A DNA stretch of 64,000 bases from Amycolatopsis vastitatis (lineage in GTDB: Bacteria > Actinomycetota > Actinomycetes > Mycobacteriales > Pseudonocardiaceae). The notes below the pieces were generated by a model. That model did not search any database, was not told the origin of the DNA, and saw only the letters and a list, made by a program, of their open reading frames with translations. Each line of letters starts with the position of its first letter. The first letter of the stretch is position 1. The stretch is from assembly GCF_002234595.1 (NCBI RefSeq), contig NZ_NMUL01000012.1, positions 310,001 to 374,000 on the forward strand. The letters run 5' to 3'. Made by a program: the position numbers and the translations under genes. Below are positions 41,145 to 50,185 of the stretch, piece after piece.

Positions 41145-41360
41145 GCCCGAAGCTTCGCCGCCGCTTCCGTCACCCACCAGAGATTTAGCCTGAGCTAAAT
41201 ACAGACCAAGCACTCTCCGTAACATTACAGAGTGTTGTTAACGCGAACAGTCTATCGCGATTACGCCGTTCAGGGATATCCGGATGCATCGGTCAACTCT
41301 AGGGTGATCAAACCTGACCACGCCTGTGCGTCGACCGCCGGAGACGAGGAGAAGATCCCC
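41145..41360. promoter_or_regulatory. A+T-rich divergent promoter region with inverted repeats
   Basis: The 216-bp spacer between the aldo/keto reductase and the roadblock pair holds ATTTAGC-CTGA-GCTAAAT (41183-41200), a perfect 7-4-7 repeat 39 bp upstream of the reductase ATG, and GTAA-CA-TTAC (41219-41228). The base composition is unusually low in GC. These are probable operator/promoter elements; no regulator gene is adjacent. Confidence 0.45.
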
Positions 41361-41732
41361 ATGAACATCGAAACGGCGTTGAAGGAAGCCCTTTCCATCA
41401 CCGGTGCGGTGGGCGCGGCACTGGTCGACTACGAAAGCGGGATGGCGCTCGGCACGCTGGGCGGCGGCGACTGGCTGGACCTGGACACGGCGGCCGCCGG
41501 CAACACCGAAGTCGTCCGGTCGAAGCTCAGAGTGATCTCCGCGCTCAGGCTCAACGACGAGATCGAGGACATCCTCATCACACTGCGCCGCCAGTACCAC
41601 CTGATCCGGCTGCTGCAACCGGCCAAGCACGACTCCTCGCTGTTCCTCTACCTCGTCCTGGACCGGGAGCGGGCCAACCTCGCACTGGCACGGCACCACC
41701 TCAAGAACATCGAAGCCGAGCTGGTCGTGTGA
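41361..41732 (+). CDS. Roadblock/LC7-like protein (short)
   Basis: 123 aa. MNIETALKEALSITGAVGAALVDYESGMALGTLGGG is the alpha-beta start of a roadblock (Mg/Rag-type GTPase regulator) fold; the segment FLYLVLDRERANLALARHHLKNIEAELV is the closing strand and helix. Such proteins act with small GTPases or as scaffold dimers. ATG at 41361 with GAGGAGAAG upstream. The stop overlaps the GTG of the next roadblock gene, so they are probably partners. No GTPase gene is near, which differs from the cvn conservons. Confidence 0.72.
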   Translation: MNIETALKEALSITGAVGAALVDYESGMALGTLGGGDWLDLDTAAAGNTEVVRSKLRVISALRLNDEIEDILITLRRQYHLIRLLQPAKHDSSLFLYLVLDRERANLALARHHLKNIEAELVV

Positions 41733-42214
41733 CCAGTATGCAATCGGACGTACCCGGGACTCCGACCCCGCTGCCCACGCGCGGGAGGAGGGGTGCCGAG
41801 AGTGTCCCGCCGCAGCAGAAACTCCGCGAACCCCATCCCGACGCCGAGGCCGCGGCCAAGGCGCTGCGAGAGGTCCGCGACGAGGTCGACCGGGCCAACA
41901 TCACCGGGCTCCTGCTGGCGAGCCGGGACGGCCTGCTGCTGGCCAGCGACACCCAGGAGATCGAAGACGACAGCGTGGCGGCCATGGCCGCCGCCTCCGT
42001 CGGGCTCGCCACGAGGTTCGTCGGGCAAGCCGGCCTCGGCGAGGCGCGGGGAGCGATGTTCCAGGGTTCGCTCGGGCACGTCTGCGTCTTTCCCGTGCAG
42101 GGGCCCATCCTGCTGGTCGTGTTCGCGCGGCCGGACACGACCATGGGCCTGTTCAACGTCGTCGCCCGGCAGGCGCTGACACTGCTCCAGGACGCGTTAA
42201 CCACGACTAACTGA
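41729..42214 (+). CDS. Roadblock/LC7-domain protein
   Basis: 161 aa. About 40 N-terminal residues are proline-rich and disordered. The roadblock domain (about 45-155) includes ANITGLLLASRDGLLLASDTQ, AAMAAASVGLATRF and LLVVFARPDTTMGLFNVVARQAL. GTG start overlapping the preceding gene (GTGA). A rare TTA leucine codon at 42197-42199 lies in the last six codons. The pair is likely one heteromeric regulator of gliding, polarity or signalling type, but this is inference. Confidence 0.78.
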   Translation: MTSMQSDVPGTPTPLPTRGRRGAESVPPQQKLREPHPDAEAAAKALREVRDEVDRANITGLLLASRDGLLLASDTQEIEDDSVAAMAAASVGLATRFVGQAGLGEARGAMFQGSLGHVCVFPVQGPILLVVFARPDTTMGLFNVVARQALTLLQDALTTTN

Positions 42215-42261
42215 CCACGGAAGCTCCTCCGCGCAAAAACGTGAAAAACCTTCATGGCGGC

Positions 42262-42274
42262 GTACCGGCGGTAC
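42262..42274. promoter_or_regulatory. Palindrome GTACCG-G-CGGTAC before the GlcD-type gene
   Basis: A perfect 6-1-6 inverted repeat 48 bp before the ATG of the FAD oxidase, in the 108-bp gap after the roadblock genes; likely an operator, with the regulator unknown. Confidence 0.45.
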
Positions 42275-42322
42275 GTACTACGCTGCGGTAACCACAGCGA
42301 CGGCGCGGAGGAGAAACTGCCG

Positions 42323-43708
42323 ATGGGCGACGTGACGGCACGGCTGGCCGAGATCGTCGGGGACAAGAACCTGCTCACGGGCGAAGCGATCTCCGAGGAC
42401 TACGCGCACGACGAAGCGCTGACGGCTGAGCCGCAGAAGCCCGCGTACGTGGCGAAGCCGGCAACGGCCGAAGAAGTCGCGGAGCTGCTGAAGGCCGCTT
42501 CGGAGCACAACGTCCCCGTGACGGCCCGCGGATCCGGGAGCGGGCTGTCCGGGGCCGCCCGGCCCAGAGAAGACGGGCTGCTGATCTCCTTCGAGCGCAT
42601 GAACGCCGTCCTCGAAGTCGACACCGGGAACCACGTCGCGGTCGTCCAGCCCGGCGTGACCCTCGCCGAACTCGACGCCAAGACCGCCGAAGCCGGGCTC
42701 AGCTACACCGTCTACCCCGGTGAGCTCAGTGCGAGCGTCGGCGGGAACGTCGGGACCAACGCCGGCGGGATGCGCGCGGTGAAGTACGGCGTCACCCGCC
42801 ACAACGTCCTCGGCCTGCAGGCCGTGCTGCCGACCGGCGAAATCATCCGCACCGGCGGCAAGACGTCGAAGGTGTCCACCGGCTACGACCTCACCCAGCT
42901 GATCATCGGCTCCGAAGGCACCCTCGCGCTGGCCACCGAGATCACCGTCAAGCTGCACCCGCGGCTGCCCCACGGCGCCACGGTGCTCGCCCCCTTCGGC
43001 AACTTCGGCCAGGTGATGGCCGCCGTGCCGGAGATCCTCTCCAGCGGGCTCGCCCCGCACATCCTCGAGTACATCGACAACCTGACGATGGCGGCGATCG
43101 TCTACAACGAGAAGCTCGAGCTCGGCGTCCCCGACAAGATCCGCGAGACCACCGAGGCGTACCTCGTGGTCGCGCTGGAGAACCGCGAGACGGGACGGCT
43201 CGAGGAAGACGTTGAGACCGTCGGCGAGCTGCTCGGCGAACTCGGCGCGACCGACGTCTACGTCCTCGAAGGCAACGCGGCGCGCAAGCTCATCGAGGCT
43301 CGCGAGAAGGCCTTCTGGACCGCGAAGGCGGCCGGTGCCGACGACGTGATCGACGTCGTCGTGCCGCGTACCGCGATGCCGCAGTTCATCTCGAAGGCGC
43401 GGGAGCTGGCGCTGGCCGCCGGCGGCGGTGCGCTCGGCTGCGGGCACGCGGGCGACGGCAACGTCCACTTCGGGATCTTCTGCAAGGACGCGGCCAAGCG
43501 GAAGCAGCTGCTCACCGATATCTTCGCCTACGGGATGGAACTCGGCGGCGCGATCTCCGGCGAGCACGGCCTCGGTCGTACCAAGGCCGGTTACCACCAG
43601 GAACTCGAAGACCCGGCGAAGATCGAGCTGATGCGCCGGATCAAGCAGAGCTTCGACCCCACCGGGATCCTCAACCCCGGCGTTCTCTTCCCCGAAGGAA
43701 CCGCATGA
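42323..43708 (+). CDS. FAD-linked oxidase, GlcD/D-lactate dehydrogenase type
   Basis: 461 aa. The PP-loop FAD domain is at about residues 40-215 (VTARGSGSGLSGAARP and GNVGTNAGGMRAVKYGVTRHNVLG), and the C-terminal FAD-oxidase domain contains GHAGDGNVHFGIF and GAISGEHGLGRTK. It oxidises a 2-hydroxy acid (glycolate or D-lactate class) to the 2-oxo acid. ATG at 42323 after GGAGGAG. The stop overlaps the start of a TPP enzyme (ATGA), which could use the product. Confidence 0.88.
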   Translation: MGDVTARLAEIVGDKNLLTGEAISEDYAHDEALTAEPQKPAYVAKPATAEEVAELLKAASEHNVPVTARGSGSGLSGAARPREDGLLISFERMNAVLEVDTGNHVAVVQPGVTLAELDAKTAEAGLSYTVYPGELSASVGGNVGTNAGGMRAVKYGVTRHNVLGLQAVLPTGEIIRTGGKTSKVSTGYDLTQLIIGSEGTLALATEITVKLHPRLPHGATVLAPFGNFGQVMAAVPEILSSGLAPHILEYIDNLTMAAIVYNEKLELGVPDKIRETTEAYLVVALENRETGRLEEDVETVGELLGELGATDVYVLEGNAARKLIEAREKAFWTAKAAGADDVIDVVVPRTAMPQFISKARELALAAGGGALGCGHAGDGNVHFGIFCKDAAKRKQLLTDIFAYGMELGGAISGEHGLGRTKAGYHQELEDPAKIELMRRIKQSFDPTGILNPGVLFPEGTA

Positions 43709-45267
43709 GCGAGCTGAACGGCGCCCAGTCCCTGATCCGCACCCTGGTCGACGCCGGTGTCGAGGTGTGCTTCGCGAATCCCGGCACGTCGGAGATGCAC
43801 TTCGTCGCCGCGCTCGACACCGTGCCCGAGATGCGGGGCGTGCTCGCGCTGTTCGAAGGCGTCGTCACCGGCGCGGCCGACGGGTACGCGCGGATCGCCG
43901 GGAAGCCCGCCGCGACGCTGCTGCACCTCGGCCCCGGCCTGGGCAACGGCCTGGCGAACCTGCACAACGCGCGCCGCGCGCACACGCCGATCGTCAACGT
44001 CGTCGGGGACCACGCGACCTACCACAAGCAGTACGACGCGCCGCTGGAGTCGGACATCGAGGCCGTCGCGGGCTCGCTGGAAGGCTGGGTGCGCCGCTCG
44101 GAGCACACGAAGGACGTCGGGGCGGACGCCGCCGCGGCGGTCGCGGCCGCGCAGGACGCGCCGGGCCGGGTGGCCACGCTCATCCTGCCCGCCGACGCGT
44201 CGTGGGGCGAGGGCGGCGAGACGTGCGCGCCGATCCCGCCGCGGGTGCCGCAGGCCATGGACGCCACGACCGTCAAGGACGTCGCCGCGGTGTTCGGCAC
44301 CGGGGAGCCGGTGGCCCTGCTCGTCGGCGGCAGCGCGTGCCGCGAAGAAGGCCTGCGCGCCGCCAGCCGGATCGGGGCTGCGACCGGCGCGAAGGTGTTC
44401 GTCGAGACGTTCCCGTCTCGTCTGGAGCGCGGCGCCGGCCTGCCGGCCGTCGAGCGGCTCGGCTACCTCGCCGAGCAGGTCGCCTACCAGCTCGACGGCA
44501 TCAAGCACGTCGTCGTCGCGGGCACGAAGGCGCCCGTGTCGTTCTTCGCCTACCCGGGCAAGGCCAGCGATCTGGTGCCCGAAGGCGCCCAGGTGCACAC
44601 GCTCGCGTCGGTCGGCCAGGACGTCACGCGCGCGCTGAACGAGGTCGCCGATCTGGTCGCCGCGGACACCGAACCCGTGCTCGCGGAGGCGTCCCGGCCC
44701 GCGCTGCCGAGCGGGCCGCTGACCCCGCAGAACTGGGTCGACGTCATCGGGGCGTTGCTGCCGGAGAACGCGATCATCGCCGACGAGGCCAACACGTCCG
44801 GCCTGATGCTGCCGACGGCGACGGCCGGCGCACCGCGCCACGACGTGCTGACGCTGACCGGCGGCGCGATCGGCTACGGCATGCCGGTGGCGACCGGGGC
44901 GGCCGTCGCGGCGCCGGAGCGGCCGGTGCTGAACCTGCAATCGGACGGCAGCGCGTTGTACACGATCTCGGCGCTCTGGACGCAGGCGCGGGAGAACCTG
45001 AACGTCACGACGGTCCTGCTCAACAACCGCGCGTACGCGATCCTGCGGCTGGAGCTGCAGCGCGTCGGCGCGGCGTCGGGCGGGCCGAAGGCGAACGACC
45101 TGCTCGACCTGTCCCGGCCGGACATGGACTTCGTGAAGATCGCGGAGGGCATGGGCGTCCCCGCGTCACGGGCGACGACGGCCGAAGAGCTCGCGGGGCA
45201 GCTGCAGCGGGCCTTCGCCGAGCCGGGCCCGCACCTCATCGACGCCGTGGTGCCCCCGCTGCTGTAG
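43705..45267 (+). CDS. Thiamine-diphosphate enzyme, ALS/benzoylformate decarboxylase-like
   Basis: 520 aa with the three-domain fold. NPGTSEMHFVAALD and the glutamate in LFEGVVTGAADGYAR belong to the PYR domain. The PP domain shows LQSDGSALYTISALWTQARENLNVTTVLLNNRAYAIL, the GDG...NN pattern (SDG, NNR). The absence of an ALS-type FAD loop fits simple 2-oxo acid decarboxylases. It is translationally coupled to the GlcD-type oxidase: a hydroxy acid to oxo acid to aldehyde route is plausible (inference). Confidence 0.86.
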   Translation: MSELNGAQSLIRTLVDAGVEVCFANPGTSEMHFVAALDTVPEMRGVLALFEGVVTGAADGYARIAGKPAATLLHLGPGLGNGLANLHNARRAHTPIVNVVGDHATYHKQYDAPLESDIEAVAGSLEGWVRRSEHTKDVGADAAAAVAAAQDAPGRVATLILPADASWGEGGETCAPIPPRVPQAMDATTVKDVAAVFGTGEPVALLVGGSACREEGLRAASRIGAATGAKVFVETFPSRLERGAGLPAVERLGYLAEQVAYQLDGIKHVVVAGTKAPVSFFAYPGKASDLVPEGAQVHTLASVGQDVTRALNEVADLVAADTEPVLAEASRPALPSGPLTPQNWVDVIGALLPENAIIADEANTSGLMLPTATAGAPRHDVLTLTGGAIGYGMPVATGAAVAAPERPVLNLQSDGSALYTISALWTQARENLNVTTVLLNNRAYAILRLELQRVGAASGGPKANDLLDLSRPDMDFVKIAEGMGVPASRATTAEELAGQLQRAFAEPGPHLIDAVVPPLL

Positions 45268-45309
45268 AACCGGACTATTCTCCCGTCACACCGACGGCGA
45301 GGAGCGACG

Positions 45310-46113
45310 ATGACCGACGAACACGCGAAGCGCGGGATCGACTTCGACAAGCCGAACGCGGCGCGCGTGTACGACTACCTGATCGGCGGCAAGCTCAACT
45401 ACGCGATCGACCGGATGTTCGCCGAGCAGATCCTCCAGGTGCGGCCGGAGGCCAAGGACCTGGCCCTGCTGAACCGGCGGTGGCTGCGCCGTGCCGTGCG
45501 CTTCGGCGCCGAGCAGGGCGTCCGCCAGTTCCTGGACATCGGCTCGGGCATGCCGACGGTCGGGCACGTGCACGAGGTCGTCCAGTCGATCGACCCGGAG
45601 TCCCGGGTGGTCTACGTCGACAACGAGCCGGTCGCCGTCGCGCACAGCGAGATCGTGCTGCAGGAGAACGACAACGCGGCGATGGTGCAGGCCGACGCCG
45701 AGTTCCCGGCCGACGTCCTCGAGCACCCGACGACCGAGGGGCTGCTGGACTTCAGCCGGCCGGTGATGGTGATCATGGCGGCGTTCATCCACTTCATCCC
45801 GGACGAGCGCGACCCCGCCGGGCTGGTCGCGGCCTACCGCGACGCGATCGTCCCGGGCAGCTACCTGGCGCTGTCATCGGGCACGTTCGAGGGCCAGGGC
45901 GAGGAGGTGCGCCGCGCGGCCGAGCTCTACCAGAAGAGCGGCACCGACGTCGTCGCGCGGTCGAAGGAGGAGCTGCGCGCGCTGATGGACGGCTTCGAGA
46001 TCCTCCCGCCCGGAATCGTGTTCACGCCGGAGTGGCGCCCGGACGACCCCGCCGAAGTCGGCGAGCACCCGGAGCAGGCCAGCCAGCTGGCCCTGGTCGC
46101 CCGCAAGATCTAG
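45310..46113 (+). CDS. SAV2177-family SAM-dependent methyltransferase 1
   Basis: 267 aa, PF04672 (Methyltransf_19/DUF574). It begins GIDFDKPNAARVYDYLIGGKLNYAIDR, the family opener, with FLDIGSGMPTVGHVHEV as SAM motif I at about residues 75-91 and VVYVDNEPVAVAHSEIVL as the ribose-binding acidic strand. These proteins are abundant in actinomycetes, and their substrates are mostly unknown. A very similar copy lies 120 bp downstream. Its own ribosome site is GAGGAG at 45298-45304. Confidence 0.88.
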   Translation: MTDEHAKRGIDFDKPNAARVYDYLIGGKLNYAIDRMFAEQILQVRPEAKDLALLNRRWLRRAVRFGAEQGVRQFLDIGSGMPTVGHVHEVVQSIDPESRVVYVDNEPVAVAHSEIVLQENDNAAMVQADAEFPADVLEHPTTEGLLDFSRPVMVIMAAFIHFIPDERDPAGLVAAYRDAIVPGSYLALSSGTFEGQGEEVRRAAELYQKSGTDVVARSKEELRALMDGFEILPPGIVFTPEWRPDDPAEVGEHPEQASQLALVARKI

Positions 46114-46232
46114 GGATCGAGGACGGCTGCTTCGCAATCGGACACCGCACAGACTGAACGACCCGAGTCACCCCGCGGGCTGACCGGCGGGTCCGGCTAT
46201 TCTCGCGGCACACCTGATCCAGGGAGCGGCGG

Positions 46233-47030
46233 ATGAGCGAAGACGAGTACGCGCGGCGGGGCATCGACCTCGACAAGCCCAACGCCGCGCGCGTGTACGA
46301 CTACATCCTCGGCGGGGAGCTCAACTACGCCGTGGACCGGATGTTCGCGGAACAGGTGCTCACCGCGCAGCCGAACGCGCGGGAGCGGGCGCGGCTCAAC
46401 CGGCAGTGGCTGCGCCGGGCCATCCGGTTCGGGACGGACCAGGGCATCCGGCAGTTCCTCGACATCGGCTCGGGCATGCCGACCGTCGGGCACGTGCACG
46501 AGGTGGCCCAGGCGGTCGACCCGAAGGCGCGGGTCGTCTACGTCGACAACGAGCCGGTCGCGGTCGCGCACAGCGAGATCGTGCTGGAGGACAACGACAA
46601 CGCGGCGATGGTGCACGCCGACGCCGAGTTCCCCGACGACGTCCTCGAACACGACATCACCGAGATGATGCTGGACCTGGACCAGCCGGTGATGGTCGTG
46701 ATGGCGCTGTTCGTGCACTTCATCCCGGACTCCCGCGACCCGGCCCGGCTGATCGCCGCCTACCGCGACGCGCTCGCGCCCGGCAGCTACCTCGCGCTGT
46801 CGTCGGCCACGTACGAGCAGCAGGGCGAAGGCACCACTCGCGCCGTCGAGATGTACAAGCAGAGCGCGAACCCCGTCACGCCGCGCTCGGCCGACGAGCT
46901 CCGCGCGCTCGTCGACGGCTTCGAGATCGTCGACCCGGGCATCGTGTTCATCCCCGAGTGGCGCCCGGACGAAGTCCACCCGAATCCTGCGGAAAGCGGC
47001 GGCCTGGCGCTGGTGGCGCGCAAGAACTAG
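46233..47030 (+). CDS. SAV2177-family SAM-dependent methyltransferase 2
   Basis: 265 aa tandem paralogue of the preceding gene, aligning over the full length with the same motifs (GIDLDKPNAARVYDYILGG, FLDIGSGMPTVGHVHEV, VVYVDNEPVAVAHSEIVL). The differences are concentrated in the C-terminal half, which suggests a change of acceptor after duplication. It has an independent ribosome site (GGGAGCGG). It overlaps the convergent MFS gene by 4 bp at the stop codons. Confidence 0.88.
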   Translation: MSEDEYARRGIDLDKPNAARVYDYILGGELNYAVDRMFAEQVLTAQPNARERARLNRQWLRRAIRFGTDQGIRQFLDIGSGMPTVGHVHEVAQAVDPKARVVYVDNEPVAVAHSEIVLEDNDNAAMVHADAEFPDDVLEHDITEMMLDLDQPVMVVMALFVHFIPDSRDPARLIAAYRDALAPGSYLALSSATYEQQGEGTTRAVEMYKQSANPVTPRSADELRALVDGFEIVDPGIVFIPEWRPDEVHPNPAESGGLALVARKN

Positions 47031-48427
47031 ACGGCGACCAGCTCCGGCGCGGTCCGCGTCTTCGGGACCAGCGCCGCCAGCAGCACACCCGCCAGCGCGG
47101 CGAACGCGGCCACCGCGAACGTCGCGCGGAAGCCGGCCAGCGACGGTACCGGCAGGCCGCCCACCGTGATCGTCAGCTGGGCCAGCATCGCCGCCATGAC
47201 CGCGCTCGAGACCGCCGTGCCGACCGAGCGCATCAGGGAGTTCAGGCCGTTCGCCGACGCCGTTTCGGTGACCGGCACCGAACCCATGATCAGCGCGGGC
47301 ATCGCCGCGTACGCGATGCCGACGCCGCCGCCGATGATCACCGACGCCGTGATCAGCTCGAACGCGTTGTCCATCAGGACGATCGCGAACACGTACCCGG
47401 TGGCGATCACCAGCGCGCCGCTCATCAGCGTCGGGCGCGGGCCGAACCGGGCGATGAGCCGTGCCGAGACCGGCGAGAGCAGCATCATCACCAGCCCGTT
47501 CGGGGCCAGCGACAACCCCGACTCCACCATCGTCTGGCCCAGCCCGTAGCCGGTCGCGGCCGAGGCTTGCAGCAGCTGCGGGAACGACAACGCCATGGCG
47601 TACATCGCGAACCCGACCATGATCGAGGCGAGGTTCGTGAACAGCACCGGGCGGCGGGCGGACACCCGCAGGTCGACCAGCGGGTCACGGCGGCGCAGCT
47701 GGTAGGTGCCCCAGGCGAGCAGGATGACGACAGCGGCCGCGGCGAGCCCGAGCGTCGGCGCGCTGGCCCAGCCCCAGGTGCCGCCCTTGACGACTGGCAG
47801 CAGCAGGCAGAGCAACCCGGCGGCCAGGCCGAACGCGCCGAAGTAGTCGAACGGCGCGGGGGTGCGCAGCGGCGACTCCGGCACCACGGTGAGGATCAGC
47901 AGCGCACAGGCCAGCCCGAGGCCGGCCGCGGTCCAGAAGAGCACGTGCCAGTCGGTGTTCTGGGCGACGACGGCCGCGACCGGCAGCCCGATCGCGCCAC
48001 CGACCCCGAGCGTCGCGCTCATCAGCGAGATCGCGCCGCCGACGCGTTCGGGCGGCAGTTCGTCGCGCATGATGCTGATGCCGAGCGGGATCACGCCCAT
48101 CGCGCAGCCCTGCAGCCCGCGGCCGAGGATCTGGAACGCGAGCGCGCTCGTCGTCGCGGACACGACCGAACCGGCGATGAGCAGGCCGAGGCTGACGAGG
48201 ATCATCCGCCGCTTGCCGTAGAGGTCGCCGAGCCGTCCGCTGACCGGCGTGATGACGGACGCGGCCAGCAGTGTCACGGTGACCACCCAGGACGCATCGG
48301 CCGCCGACGCGTGCAGCAGCCGCGGGAAGACCGGGATCAGCGGCACGACCAGTGTCTGCATGAACGCCGCGACGAGCCCGCACGAGGCGAGCACGACGAC
48401 GATCGCGCGGCCGGACCGACCGGACAC
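47027..48427 (-). CDS. MFS drug exporter, EmrB/QacA (DHA2) type
   Basis: 466 aa with about 14 hydrophobic segments. It has the DHA2 signatures WVVTVTLLAASVITPVSGRLGDLYGKRRM (motif A: G-x-L-G-D-x-x-G-K-R) and LGRGLQGCAMGVIPLG (motif C region). It probably exports a lipophilic drug or metabolite with proton antiport. The GTG at 48427 is chosen because GGGGG (48434-48438) lies 6 nt before it; a TTG at 48433 is the alternative. An inverted repeat at 48450-48481 may be an operator. Confidence 0.87.
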   Translation of the reverse strand: MSGRSGRAIVVVLASCGLVAAFMQTLVVPLIPVFPRLLHASAADASWVVTVTLLAASVITPVSGRLGDLYGKRRMILVSLGLLIAGSVVSATTSALAFQILGRGLQGCAMGVIPLGISIMRDELPPERVGGAISLMSATLGVGGAIGLPVAAVVAQNTDWHVLFWTAAGLGLACALLILTVVPESPLRTPAPFDYFGAFGLAAGLLCLLLPVVKGGTWGWASAPTLGLAAAAVVILLAWGTYQLRRRDPLVDLRVSARRPVLFTNLASIMVGFAMYAMALSFPQLLQASAATGYGLGQTMVESGLSLAPNGLVMMLLSPVSARLIARFGPRPTLMSGALVIATGYVFAIVLMDNAFELITASVIIGGGVGIAYAAMPALIMGSVPVTETASANGLNSLMRSVGTAVSSAVMAAMLAQLTITVGGLPVPSLAGFRATFAVAAFAALAGVLLAALVPKTRTAPELVAV

Positions 48428-48449
48428 CGGCAACCCCCAGTGCGTAGTT

Positions 48450-48481
48450 AGTACACATCATGCAACTTCATGCACTGTACT
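48450..48481. promoter_or_regulatory. Inverted repeat upstream of the DHA2 exporter
   Basis: AGTACA (48450-48455) and TGTACT (48476-48481) flank a stretch with two TGCA tetramers 10 bp apart, in an A+T-rich stretch just before the exporter gene. It looks like an operator, but no regulator gene is adjacent. Confidence 0.4.
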
Positions 48482-48518
48482 GACCGGGTACCCGGTTTCG
48501 TTCGGAATACTGCCTTCG

Positions 48519-48974
48519 TCACAGCCAGGTCTTGACGCCGCCGTGGCCGGAGCAGGTACCGGAGCGGTGCTGGCTGTAGCTGTAGGTGCCGTCCTTGCAC
48601 TGGGCGGTGGCACCCGACGGGTTGTCGCTGGGCCGGTGGACGCAGTTGCCGTCGGAGTTCCGGTAGTAGTCGGCCCCGCACCCGGCCGGTTCCGGCGCGG
48701 CTTGCGCGGTGGTCTTCGGCTTGACCACGGTCGTTTTGGGCGCGGCCGCCTTTGTGGCAGGCGCAGCCGTAGTGACCACCGGCGCTTCTGAAGTCGTCGC
48801 GACCGGAGTGGTGGTTTCGGTCGGCGCGGGAGACGAATACGCCGGTGTCGAATACGTCGACGTCGGCGTTTCGAGAACGCCTACCGTGCCCTGATCCTTG
48901 GGTGGCACGGCACCCACACCGCACCCGGCGACCAGGACACCCACGGCCAGCACCACACCGAACTTCATCCGCAC
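48519..48974 (-). CDS. Putative lipoprotein with C-terminal DUF3761 domain
   Basis: 151 aa. A short signal peptide ends in the lipobox LVAGC (about residues 14-18). A Thr/Pro/Ala-rich linker of about 75 residues follows, as in wall-spanning proteins. The C-terminal DUF3761 domain (about 98-151) has CGADYYRNSDGNCVHRPS and CKDGTYSYSQHRSGTCSGHGGV, with four or more cysteines likely forming disulfides. The GTG at 48974 is 5 nt from AAGGAG. Function unknown. Confidence 0.82.
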   Translation of the reverse strand: MRMKFGVVLAVGVLVAGCGVGAVPPKDQGTVGVLETPTSTYSTPAYSSPAPTETTTPVATTSEAPVVTTAAPATKAAAPKTTVVKPKTTAQAAPEPAGCGADYYRNSDGNCVHRPSDNPSGATAQCKDGTYSYSQHRSGTCSGHGGVKTWL

Positions 48975-49110
48975 GAGGACTCCTTAGCATGACGAATTAA
49001 CGTGGCGGGTGTCGATCGAAAGCCGTTCTTCGTTACACCGGAAATGATTTTGGAAAACAATCGGTTCCATTCCGGCCACAGCTGTAACGCCGTGCTCCTA
49101 GACTGGGCGC

Positions 49111-50178
49111 ATGTCCTGGTTGCGGCGTTGCGCGGCGGAGCTCGCGGTCACCGTCGCGGTGCTCGTCGGCTCGCTGTTCGCCGTGCTGAACGACGGCGCC
49201 AAGCCCGCCCACCACGCCGCGCTCGGCTGGGTGCTGACCGTCCTCTGCTGCGCCTTGCTCTTCCTCCGGCGCCGCTACCCGCTGAGCGTCGCCGGGTTAA
49301 CGCTCGTTTGCTGCGCCGTCTACTACCCGCTGACCGACCCGGACGGCCTGGTCCTGCTGGCCTTCGCCTACGCGCTGTACGCGGCCGCCGCGGCCGGGCG
49401 GATCCGCGGTGCCGTGCTGCTCGTCGTCGCCGCGATGGCGGGCGTCACCGTCGGTGAGATCAGCTCGCGGACCGGCCGGCACGTCGACAACTTCGCGTTC
49501 TTCCTGATGACCGGCTGGTTCGTCGCCCTGGTCGCCGGCGGCGCCGTCGCGCACTACCGCGCCGAGGCCGAACGCACCAAGGAAGCCGAGGCCCGGGCGC
49601 GGGCCACCGACGAACGCCTGCGCATCGCGCGCGAGCTGCACGACGTCCTCGGCCACCACCTCGCGCTGATCAACGTCCAGGCCGGCGCCGCGCTGCACCG
49701 CCGTGACCCCGCACAGGCCGAGGCGGCCCTCGGCACCATCAAGGACGCCAGCAAGACCGCGCTCCAGGAGTTGCGCGCGACGCTCGGCATGCTCCGCCAA
49801 GCCGACCGGCCGTCGCTGTCCCGGGTCGCGGAGCTGGCCGAATCGGTCGGCGCGTCCGGGCTGACCGTGCGCACCGAGATCGACGGCGTCGCGCACGACC
49901 TGCCGCCGGACGTCGAGCACGCCGCGTTCCGGGTGGTCCAGGAGGCACTGACGAACGTCGCCAAGCACGCCGGCGCGAAGACCGTCGTCGTCCGGCTCGG
50001 CTACGGCCCCGACGCGCTGTCCGTGCAGGTCGACGACGACGGCCGCGGCGGTGAGGCCCCGCCGGGCAACGGCATCCGGGGCATGGCCGAACGGGCGCGG
50101 GCGCTCGGCGGCGAGCTGACGGCGTCGCCGAAGGAGGACGGCGGTTTCCGGGTGCGCGCCCGGCTGCCGGTGCGATGA
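49111..50178 (+). CDS. Sensor histidine kinase, NarL/DesK type
   Basis: 355 aa. Four to five membrane helices fill residues 1 to about 150. The HisKA_3 dimerisation box RIARELHDVLGHHLALINVQ has the phospho-acceptor H177. The HATPase_c domain shows EALTNVAKHAG (N box) and DDDGRGG (G1), and ends GIRGMAERARALGGEL. It pairs with the response regulator 7 nt downstream. A rare TTA codon occurs at 49297-49299. The signal is unknown; a downstream MMPL exporter is a possible target. Confidence 0.9.
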   Translation: MSWLRRCAAELAVTVAVLVGSLFAVLNDGAKPAHHAALGWVLTVLCCALLFLRRRYPLSVAGLTLVCCAVYYPLTDPDGLVLLAFAYALYAAAAAGRIRGAVLLVVAAMAGVTVGEISSRTGRHVDNFAFFLMTGWFVALVAGGAVAHYRAEAERTKEAEARARATDERLRIARELHDVLGHHLALINVQAGAALHRRDPAQAEAALGTIKDASKTALQELRATLGMLRQADRPSLSRVAELAESVGASGLTVRTEIDGVAHDLPPDVEHAAFRVVQEALTNVAKHAGAKTVVVRLGYGPDALSVQVDDDGRGGEAPPGNGIRGMAERARALGGELTASPKEDGGFRVRARLPVR

Positions 50179-50185
50179 TGGGCCG

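Noticed and set aside
46406..48451. Long plus-strand frame over the second methyltransferase and the DHA2 exporter
   Set aside because: Low-complexity His/Arg/Gln composition, antisense to a 14-helix transporter; no start context.
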